This document shows positions 25,706 to 35,900 of a stretch of 64,000 nucleotides of DNA, piece after piece. The position numbers and the translations under genes were made by a program. Below the pieces are notes generated by a model that saw only the letters and a list, made by a program, of their open reading frames with translations, was not told where the DNA came from and ran no database searches. Position 1 is the stretch's first letter, and every line of letters begins with the position of its first letter. The stretch lies in contig OZ022259.1 in the NCBI GenBank assembly GCA_963978905.1, positions 10,354,001 through 10,418,000 on the forward strand. Reading direction: 5' to 3'. The stretch is from Trichostrongylus colubriformis (lineage: Eukaryota; Nematoda; Chromadorea; Rhabditida; Trichostrongylidae).

Positions 25706-26424
25706 GTGGGGTGCTCAAGTTGTTGAAAGGGGGGGGGGGGGTACCCCACTGTGCTCGGCGTTCGACATTATTATGGCTCGGTTTTTAGATGCGGAAGCCC
25801 CCTAATCGTTAGCTAAGGTTTAGTAAAAATATATACTTGAGTATACAAGCTGATGACTGCAGATCTTTTTGAGTATGAGACGACAGTGAGCCAGTAAGTG
25901 CCCTTTCCCCTAACTACAGTAATACCGAAATAAAAAAGGTTCACTAGTTTCCCTATGAATCAAAGAAGGGCCCTGATAAAATGTGAGATCGAAGAAACAT
26001 GTGAAATCGAAGAAAAACCCTAATAGTGACCAAAATGTAAGACTATTCTACACACAGAGTATTTTCTGAAATCTTCAAAGCATATATGTTTGACATGCCA
26101 TCATCAAAGTAGGACACTGGTGCTACAAGCGTACATAGACGAAAGGCAATTCGAATTTGAAAAACTTCAAAATACAGTTTCCGGCGAGTGCGCGCAGTCG
26201 CGCGCGCCTGTCACCTTGGTTCGCTATATTTTGGGGTATTATTTCGGGAAAGCACCATTATTGGCAAGAGCTCTCACATAGCATTGTTTACATGCTGAAT
26301 GTGGTTGGTCCTAGGTTTTTAATTGATTCCATTTACAATTTGTCTCACAGTGTGGACTGAGTGTATATAACAGTTCTCAGTGAGATACGAATGTAAGAAA
26401 TTGCGATTGATAAGTCTACTAAAG
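25706..26424. other. Spacer, nothing recognised
   Basis: AT-rich spacer with one G run near 25729-25741. I see no exon with convincing splice sites on either strand and no paired terminal repeats. Confidence 0.4.
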
Positions 26425-26838
26425 GGTGCTATGGCGCTACTGGAGTTGGGGGGGGGGGGGGGGGGGGCACTCGACAAAAGCATAAGTTGCCCCCAATTTC
26501 TGTTTATAGGCACTCTCAAGGTTATTTTATGCCTAGATACAGCTAACTAACTGAAAAAACAATCAAACTATTCCTCCATCAGAATATAACGAGAAATTCA
26601 CTTCAACTAGACTAAACAACCACTTACGCATATTCGCCTAAGCCTAGGGAAAGGGAATCTCCTTCCCCAAGGCTTAGGCTAACATAGGATGAAAAAAAGC
26701 ACGAATTTGCTTCATTAGAATCGTTTCTATGCAGTATTCGAAGCCGATTCGGCTAGCTATGGCTTCTCTGCGCTCTATCCCTGCGTTAGAGACGCAGAGC
26801 ACAGTGCGCTGGCCCCCCCCCAACTCCAGTAGCACCGG
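26425..26838. repeat. Poly-G-ended MITE, family F copy 1
   Basis: It starts GGTGCTATGGCGCTACTGGAGTTGG then a run of about 20 G, and ends with a C run and CAACTCCAGTAGCACC. It contains ATTTTATGCCTAGATACAGC, shared with the adjacent copy 26839-27172. Confidence 0.75.
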
Positions 26839-27172
26839 GTGCTATGGGAGTTAGGGGGGGGGCACTCGATAAAAGCAAAAGTCGCACCCAGTTTCCGCTA
26901 TTAGGCACTCTCAAGCTTATTTTATGCCTAGATACAGCTAACTAACTGAAAACGATTGAATTATTCTGCCATCAGTATATTACGAGGAATTCGCTACACT
27001 AGACTAAAGAACCACTTACGCGTATTCGCCTAGGGAGCTTCATCAGAATCGTCTCGATGCAGAATTCGAACCCGATTCAGCTAGTGCTATGGCTTCTCTG
27101 CTCTCCACCATAGAGAGACGCAGAGCACAGTGCACTGCCTCCCCCCCCCCCTTAACTCCTATAGCACCTACT
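26839..27172. repeat. Poly-G-ended MITE, family F copy 2, head to tail with copy 1
   Basis: It starts GGTGCTATGGGAGTTAGGGG and ends CCCCTTAACTCCTATAGCACC. It is internally the same element as the preceding copy with an 80-bp deletion. The two copies abut directly. Confidence 0.75.
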
Positions 27173-27210
27173 AAAGAAGTAAACCCAACAACGGAAGGAA
27201 CCGCATCTGA

Positions 27211-27374
27211 TCAACAAACAGTAAATGTCTTCCGGACATGTTGCCTTTGATGCATTTGATTTTCAAAGTACTTCACAACACGGTTTTGCACTATCTTCAA
27301 ACCTAGCTGAATTCTAGCTGCGTTTGAGTTCCACACAGATACGTACCCATCAAGATATGGTTTTCTGCCCTCTA
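27211..27374 (-). CDS. Possible terminal exon, unrecognised
   Basis: After an AAAAG acceptor at 27375, the - strand frame reads EGRKPYLDGYVSVWNSNAA and ends QHVRKTFTVC before TGA at 27211. The composition is protein-like, rich in Lys/Arg/Asn, but no family is recognised and the partner exon is uncertain. Confidence 0.25.
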
Positions 27375-27576
27375 CTTTTGCGTAATGAAGTATAACGTAA
27401 AAATTAGACCGGTGAAAAATGCGTTTTTTGTAGAAATGTGTACGAAAGGAGTAGACACGTACCGATTCCCAGGCTCTCACCAGTCAAGAAGATTGGTCGC
27501 CTTCATACTCTGCGACACCGGTGGCAATCGACGTCGGCGTCGAGTACGCAAAGTATGAAGGCGGCCTTCAAAGAAT

Positions 27577-27798
27577 GAAGAGGTGCTATCACAATGAGGG
27601 GGGCATCTTATAAAAAGTTGCTTATCTAAGCATCCTGGAGAGATTCTTGAGGGGTCAATCTGCACATTCAGGCGTATACTTTTGCCTAAGCCTCAATGGA
27701 CGAATGAAGGGGTTCCTTTCTCCCTTTAAGCTTGAGTAAAAATAATGTCCATAGTGGGATGCCCCCCCCCCCCCTCCCCCTTCATTGCGATAGCACCA
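27577..27798. repeat. Poly-G-ended MITE, family H copy 1
   Basis: It starts GAGGTGCTATCACAATGAGG and ends with a C run followed by CATTGCGATAGCACC. A related copy lies at 38846-39058. Confidence 0.65.
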
Positions 27799-28371
27799 AT
27801 GAAGATTCCACGACCCACCCGCTCCCAATCGATACGTATGTAATAGATCCTTATCCACAACTCCACATTTCCACCGCGAAAACGCTAGATCAAAAACTAT
27901 GAATGCTGTTGTGATCGATGCGGTTGGCGGTGTGAATCGCTGCATCGGGTGTTTCAACCGGCACCGGACCATGAAAACGTGGGTATTAGAAGGGCACACA
28001 CCCTGCGACGGTACCTGTCGCACAAGAACGCATGCACGGTCTGCCTGAGGCCTGTACCCTCACCGATGAATAACAAGGACTACCAATGGAGATGGTTTGA
28101 CTCGTGTGATTGTTGCTACGCTACAGAACTACATAACACAAGAGGTACTATATCAATTTACAACATTATACGGGAACACTATTGAATACATACAAGGTGA
28201 AGTCATTATATAAAGGGGATTGGAAGAGAAAGAGATAGATGGAGAAGAGGACAATTACTACAATTCAACAATCATCGAAATATAATGAACTCACGAGGAG
28301 ACTGGTCGATCTGGAGGTGACGGGGGAATCCCGAGGGTGAGGGGAAAGAATAGCATGTCCGGTCCACCACA

Positions 28372-28620
28372 CTAGCGTCCATATCGTAGATCTTCTTCTT
28401 TGACGACGTTCAGCATCGTTCGATAGGCATCTCGGAGACTTGATAGGCTGACCGCTCCGGACGACGACAGACAGAAGTCTGAACACTGATTGAGCAGAAA
28501 CTGTGGCGGATCGCTAGTGTCCCGCGCTTCACGTGTCTGCGACTGTTTACGGTAGGCGTTGAACCGTGACTTCAAGACCGATCTAGCCCAATCGCGGTTT
28601 CCTACCGGCGCACGCTTCAA
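28372..28620 (-). CDS. Possible exon, unrecognised
   Basis: A - strand frame with FNAYRKQSQTREARDTSD, then FLLNQCSDFCLSSSGAVSLS and SLRDAYRTMLNVVKEED. It reads like a helical protein but I see no clear acceptor or start, and no family is recognised. It could be joined to 27211-27374. Confidence 0.25.
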   Translation of the reverse strand: MKRAPVGNRDWARSVLKSRFNAYRKQSQTREARDTSDPPQFLLNQCSDFCLSSSGAVSLSSLRDAYRTMLNVVKEEDLRYGR

Positions 28621-28989
28621 TCAGGCAAGGTCGTACGGAAGTTACGGCAAATGCCTCCTAGTGCTGAGCGGCGCATGTTTATCGTCGTTCCGCCAACATT
28701 CCATTCAACATAAGGTCGGAGCATCACAGTAAGGCTGCTTTCATACTTAACTGGATGGCTTTTTGGACTTCAAGCATTTCTAAAAGATACATATCGATTG
28801 GGAAAAAACGTATCCGAGTATCCGCGACTTCGGATTTCAGGATGGTCGGACTTCCCGCAGCTTGGGTTTTTGGAGATTCTGCGTCAAGGATGAATACGTG
28901 ATCAAGAAAATGAGAGTATCCATGTCCTGGGATTTTCGGCGGATCGGCGTATCCGCGACTTTGAGTACCTGCCATAATGTAGAGTGTAG

Positions 28990-29823
28990 CTAAACGGACA
29001 AATATGCAGAGGGGGGACCTACCGTAACTCATGACCTCGAGCGTGGTGGTTCCATCGTGAAGCTCGTTGGCATGCTTATAAACTCTAGATCTCCTTATCT
29101 CTAGAGCAAGTCTCTTCGTGAGCAACACATGAGATCTTTGCCTACTACGGGGTAAAAGGGAAACTCTGGTCACCGCTTCGCGCGCGCTTCGCTCGCATTG
29201 CAAGGGAAGGAACCCCTAACGTGGGCTTCCTTCCCTTGCAATGCGGGATGTCACCGAATATCGTTGAAGAGCTTGTAGCATCGGTGCGAAAAAAGCGAAT
29301 TTTGACTCGCCGATGAAGCGGTGAGCCTACAATAGCATTAACCGAAGAGAGAAGAGCCCAACCGACACCACCCCAGCCGCAATTAAATCCGCGATTTAAA
29401 GCCCCAATTGCGATAACGACGGCCGATCCTTCCATCCTTCACCGCTGCCCCATAGCGCCCTTCGTTTTTTGTCGAGCTGACCAATGCGATCAACGTTGAC
29501 TTCCCCACCAATCGTGCGTAGTACACTCTGCGTGTTGTACGCCACACGCTCTCTTACGCGGAGTGCGCATACGGAGCGACGAGATGGGAGGAAGTCTGTG
29601 CCCAATGACGACGAACCGCGACGTAACGTAAGCTCACGCGTCGCACTATTTTACACACATCCTAGTAAACGAAGATCTCATGTGCTGCTCACGAAGAGCC
29701 TTGCCCGATGAGATAAGAAGACCTAGAGCTCATAAGCATGCCAGCGCGCGCCATGATGGAGGCCGCGACGCGTGAGCGTATGCGTCGCGGCAGTGAGTAC
29801 CGCCGCACATTTGTCCGTTTACC
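28990..29823. repeat. Long foldback element
   Basis: Outer ends AACGGACAAATATG and CACATTTGTCCGTTT are inverted. Further in, CATGCTTATAAACTCTAGAT pairs with CTAGAGCTCATAAGCATG, and GAGCAACACATGAGATCTT pairs with AAGATCTCATGTGCTGCTC. The centre (29200-29640) has its own short palindrome, GCAAGGGAAGG / CCTTCCCTTGC. Confidence 0.65.
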
Positions 29824-29925
29824 GACACTCCCGGAAATTCCATTCGGTTCAATATGAATGCAGCTTAATCAGCGGCATAGAACACGGTAGAGTTCATTGT
29901 ATAGTTTGTTATCATCGGAAGAGGT

Positions 29926-32900
29926 ATGCCTCGGGCCTCAACGCCGAGCAGCAGTGACGAAGATGGCGAAGAACAGGTAACGTCATATGTACATTAAGAA
30001 ACACTCCACAATAATCGGATGAATCGAGTTACCTTCTTGGCTCAGTAGTTACTTGGACAACTATGGCTGCACCTTTTCGCGTCGCCACGGTAGGCCATCA
30101 CGGCGCTTCACCTGCTCATTTCGACCAACCTGCTTGAGCTCCCTTATTGGCCAATTGAGCAAAATGGGTGGGGTCGAAGTTCGAGCAGGGTAGCGCCGGG
30201 ATGGCGCAAAAGAGGTGCAGCTCAATATTCACCTAAGAATCTACCCCCTCAAAAAGGTGAATCGATTCATCTGCTTGTCGCGAAGTGTGCCTTTGATTTC
30301 GGTTGGTAGGGGAGTTCGCATTATGTAGAGGGAGGAGCCATGTAGCTTTCCGAAGCTCTCTACCCTCCCACTTCCCTCCAACTCACATTGACCCGTGAAT
30401 TCAGTCATGCTCATGTTCAGGGCGTATATTGGGACACGCGTATTTTATCTTGAGCTTGGGGGGTTCTCAGCGCTCGACGAGACTTCGCGAACAGTTTGAC
30501 TTATCTCAGGGTCGGCTGCTCGGGCCAGCTGCCATGCTGTGGCTCCCGTCAATTCATCGATCAATGCCACGATTTCGCCTTAGTTATTATGCTATTTCGC
30601 TGAACAGGGCATTGTTTTGTCTCAACCTATGTGGATTGCAATTCGCCGCGCGTGCGAATTGCAACCCACATAGGTTTGCAATCCACATAGGTTTCATGGG
30701 CGTGGCTATCGCGTGGCCTAGTGACCTCGCTGACCGTGTGTCCCGACCGTCACCTGTATTTTCGCGATTCAGCAATCTTGGCTGTCAGGATTGCTTTTGT
30801 ACTACCGGCTTCGCTGGCTGCAAATGCAAAGTGTGAAAGCAATCTAGAGGCCGTAGAAAACCGAGAGGACGTGACTGAACCTCCCACCAGGCGCGTAGTC
30901 GGAGATGTAGATCTTAGAATTCAGAGCATTGCTTTCAGTGTTCCTATGACGGAGCGGACGCTTCACAAGGGTAAGTATGGTATTAGGTGCTTTTCTTTCA
31001 GATAGTTAAGTACAAACTGTGGCTACGTTTACACAATAACCAGCCCCTAGCAAGCACGAATGATAAAAAACCAGACCTGCATTGACGAGTCTAATCGAAA
31101 TCTATCTTGGTTGGTTTGGCCGTGTGGAGCTATCTGGACAGCGTGGGCGTTCCACCCCGTCACCTAACTCTAGGCGTGAGGAACTCAAAGGTGGGCAGAG
31201 GTAAGGAAGGGTGTCTCCCTTACATGAAGAAGGAGGCCCCACATTACGTTAGAAGTGATTTACCCACCCAAGTGCTCATTGAACCCATATCCTATTCAAA
31301 GTACACGAAGCAGTGGAGCACGTCTTTTAACTTATCTCACTTCAGAGCTTTTTCCGAGTTGTCGTCGTACTATTCTGGCCTAACGGGTGCAACGGATCTG
31401 TTAGGTACTGACCGCAGTACGTCTTCAGAAACGCCAGCTAGCCATGATGATGATGAAGAAAAATCATGTGAAGATGAAGATGGTTTGTGTGTCGGATCAG
31501 AATTCGTTCCAGTTGTCCCTTCAAATCATTTACATTGAGCATTAGTCTATTGTCCTTTAGTCTCTGTATAGTTACCAGCACCAGGTGGAGGAGCCAGCAT
31601 CACCTGAAACGTCGGGGTGTGCAGCTTTATGTCGTAATTTCACTTTGCGGCGTTGCACTCGCGGCGCCATCAGCACAACTTGTCGCGATGGGTGAGAAAT
31701 TCGCTCAGGTAAGGGGCTGCTACCACGGGGTCTTTTAAAGGCGGCATTAGGGGAAAGTTGGACGAAAAGTAAAAGAACTAGTGATGTGAAAGTCGAGATG
31801 CCTAGTAACAGGAAAGTGAAGAAACAACGGATGGATGGCCAAAAACCCGAGAAATAGGACCCCCTTCCCACTGTTGGTTCTAGGCGCGGACGACCTGTCC
31901 GTCAAGAGGGGAGTAGTCTGATCTAGTTTTCCATTGGCATTTTGCCAAGCAAACACAGGGGAATGTTTGGAAATACGATAACATCTATCTTTTTGAGTGA
32001 GTTTCAAGCTAAAACTGCGAAAGCGCGCCGCAAAACCTTCGATCCTGCCGCATCTCCTTGGCCGCTCCCACCCCAGTCAATCGGGAATTACGTCATCGGG
32101 AGGCGGGGTCAACCTGTCAAGAGGCGGAGCATAAGTGCGTTTGCGGGGTTTTGCGACGTTTCTACAGCTCGGAGGCAGGGTCAAGCTTCCGTTGAGGAAT
32201 CCTCAGCAGGGGGGTCGTATTTGGTCCGCTAGGAGGGGGGGGGTCGTAATTGTTGAGGTAGGCAGTGATCAGCAGAATTTCTCAGGCTTAGGGTCTAAAG
32301 TGTAAGGGGCGAAGTGATTAAATTGACTGAATGGGTTCGAACCCAAAACTAGTTTAACTTAATAACCATGGAAACCTCATGCGTGGCGCAATCCACAACG
32401 AAACGGGCCAGTACCAATAACTCCTTCGTTGGTCCGCTGACACCGAAACCACGTACAGAGACACCTCCGGAATTCACCGATAAGCCGTGGAAAGCGATAT
32501 CTATCAGCGGGTACCACCGTGGATGGACACTCCAGAAACAATGGGATGAAAGCGGAAAATTAGCTGATATGGACTTTTTCCATATCTTACTACGATCGCA
32601 AGTACGTAATCTAGTGTTGGTGGCCACCATGCGGACCGGAAAAACGTTTGTATTCATTGAGAATGTGGATGAAATCCTGATGCATGGCGCATCCCACAGA
32701 GAAGCTGACCGACGCTTCTCGCCTTTCCACTAGGCCTCCGAGAGCGAAGGATGCATACTGGAAAAATTTCAGTAACAATGAATCGATTTTTGGGAAGATT
32801 CGTGGAAAGATCTCGCAAATTCGACGAAAAAAAGCTTTCCTCAACGGGCTTTTTTGAACTTTTCTTGCTTCGTTTTGAAGATATGGCATAGCACAAGTAG

Positions 32901-35900
32901 TCATTCGAAAGCGACAACCTAGCAGACCCTGCTTCACCCAAACGGACTCATATGGTTAAGTTTGAAGGAAGTTATAGCCATTTCCGTGAAACACTTCGAA
33001 ATTTTCCTCAACTAATCCTCAACTGGAATTCCATATCGAGAACTAAGCAACCATTGAGGAAAGCAAGCGGCCAATAGATAGGTCTAAGGGAGTTATTAGG
33101 AAAACAGTTTACAGCTGTTTGAAAGATGGGCTCTAGGTAAAGTTTGAAGTGTTTTAATAATGTCGGAATTTAGTATGGGGAAGATACCGCGCTCCTTCTA
33201 TCGCTGCGGCGCAGCCGTCGCCTGACATGAGATCCTGAACTTCTGTAGATGTGTAGGGTATTCTGGATTATTATTTGTAATTGCTCGATTATGAGATAGA
33301 AGCGATCTGTAATCTAGGATTCATAGTTTATATATTGGTGTATATTATTGGGAATTCCACCTGTACCACATATTTTTCGGATTTTTGCGTCCATTTAGTT
33401 GTATATTGGTGATTAGTATTCAAAAAATCAAAAAATGCTGACTTGATGGGTTCTGTGCAAAAAGAGGGGGGTCGTATTGGGGCCCCCTTTTCGGTGGGGG
33501 GTCGTATTTTTTGAAAATTTTCCTCAACTGGACGCTTGACCCTGCTCGGAGGGGCGCTTTTTCACCGGGATTTCGCCACAGGGAGCCTTCGTAGGCCCCG
33601 GACTACCATGTGAGTGACTTCCTGTAGGGGTTTCTCCATTACCACATTACCCCTAATGCTGTCTTTAAGAAATAGCTTTTCATTATTATCTAAGAACCAC
33701 CATTGTGTCCTAAAAAGGCAAAATGACAAAATAATAAAATAAAAAGTAAAAGAAACAATAGTATGACATGATAACAATCCAATCAAGAAATTGTTGATCC
33801 GGAAGTAAAATTCGAGGGGAGGGGCACGCTAAGTACGCAATAACACGCGAAGAAATCCGTGGCGTCGCTCGCCGCGCACGACCGCGTAGAAATTTGACAT
33901 AAGTCCACACACCCAAGCAAGGGTGTGTGGACTGTGTATTTCTTCGCATGTGATTGCATACATTGCGTACCCCTTCCCCTGAATTTTACCCCCGAATCAA
34001 CAATTTCTTGATTGGACTGTTATCATGTCATGCTATTATTTCTTTTACTTTTCATTTTATTATTTTGTCATTTTGTCTTTTAGGGACACAATGGTGGTTC
34101 TTAGATGATAATGAGATGAACAGCTATTTCTTAAAAGACCTCCGTAGTACCGGCCCCTTGCGTCCTGAGCGCCGCGGCAGGTTGTGCTGCGCAAAGGGAA
34201 AATTCGACATAAGGTTGCACACTCCAACGGTTCGGTTGGTGCTGGCTTATTCAGCTGATGCTGGGAACTGTACAGAGACTTGACGTATTCCGAAACACCT
34301 GAGCCTATCTTTTTCGAATACTTGGGCTCTATCGAAACTTTTGAAAAAACAAAATATTTCCCACCGCAGTATCTAACGTTTCAGCGCACCAACCGTCAGT
34401 AGTGGGAGGGCGTCTCATGCTCCTGCGGACTTCATGTATCCTTTAGAACGTCTCATCCATTTAAAACAAAATGAGTGTCGTCAACCAAGCAAAAAACAGG
34501 CAGACAGACAGACAGTACATGATTCAGTCGGTCAGTCAGGCAGGCAAACAAGTAAACAAACAAACAGGCTAACACATCAAACTGGTGCTTCACCATGATT
34601 CCATAAATGAGCATCCTTGGGCCTCCGCTCAAGTTCGATCACGTGAAATAGGTCGATAGTACTCTGCTCCTATCTAATCTAGTCACTGCTTACGGAAAGT
34701 GGCGCGTAACAGGCATTATTCACAACGACATTGTATATCGCTCGAAAAACCAAATGGCCAAATGAGAAGGTCGCGATGACTCAAATGAATAGTACTGACG
34801 TACACCCCATGGAACACTTTGCCATGGAAAATGTTCACACCAAGTTTTTTTACAGAGAGCGACGAGGCCACCGAGTCTTCGTCGACTTCCACCTACTCTA
34901 CTCATCCATCTGACACGTCTTATGATCTTTCGACACTGGTCGAAGATTTGGATCCAGAAAAGCTCGGTAATTCTGCCTGTCTTTCGCAGTGGTTCAGCAA
35001 CAGCTAGCGACCGATCGACTCTCTACAGCGAATTTCATACGCCTACGTTCGATCGACAAAAAATGGATCAAAGCGGCATGGGCCTATATTCAAGCTGAAC
35101 CTACCTTCCGTAGAAGGGTGAAGGTGAGATTTGCGATTTCCATGAAAATATGTGCATACATAATTGGTGCCACTCCCTTGAGATGAGATAGCGCCATGTG
35201 CAACCCAGAAATGAGATTTCAATTGGGACACCCGTTTGGAGTGAAAGAAGATGCGTCAAGTATGCGGCAATAATAACAGTCCACAAGTGAATCAAAAAGT
35301 GGAACGTGAGGCCCATACATTACCCAGTCGTTTCGGAATGGCTGTTTTAAGAACATTTCGCTGATCGCTGCGTATCGAGTGAAGTCACTCTTACATGGTA
35401 GGGGTGGCAACAAAAGCACTTATTGACATGCACATTTGAGGGAACCGGAAGGGGTCTGAAACAAGAGAAAGATGCAAAGAAATGAGCATTTTGTAACGAA
35501 CACTGAAGGTGAGAAGCGATAATAGGCGAAAAAACCCGGACTAAAAGCGCGACGCTGCGGTGTGTATTCGCATCCCATTCGCATCCAACACACTGACTTT
35601 CCGAGTTGTCCGCTGTAGAAGACGGGCCGCGGGCCAACGTTGGTCGTAGCACCTGACGTACTGTGGCCATTCTCAACTACATTACATTCATGTGAGTACA
35701 TCTAGAAACAATATAAGAAAGAACAAAGTAAAAAATTGAAAGGTATAAAAACATCATAATAATAAAAACATCCTTTCTTGGCACCACGCCAAGGCGTCAA
35801 ATTGGCGAGTTTGTGCAATGGCGGCCACTTAAACTCGTCCACACTACGTCTGTTTTACCGTAAGCCAAAATAACCCCCTTCCGGTGTCTTTAAAGGCGGA

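Larger units (their letters stand above)
31735..33668. mobile_element. TTAA-flanked TIR element, family B copy 3, split by a hAT insertion
   Basis: The left end TTAAAGGCGGCATTAGGGG and the right end CCCCTAATGCTGTCTTTAA match the copy at 1919-2486, in opposite orientation. Family B sequence runs 31735-32175 and resumes at 33545 after the nested element. It sits in the third intron of the unrecognised + strand gene. Confidence 0.8.

Noticed and set aside
28724..29203. A 159-codon - strand frame with two TCGCGGATAC repeats
   Set aside because: Half of it overlaps one arm of the 28990-29823 foldback. The remainder has no motif and no splice support.
34497..34570. CAGA/CAAA run resembling a direct-repeat array
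   Set aside because: Units are 4 bp with no spacers; it is a simple repeat, not a CRISPR-like array.
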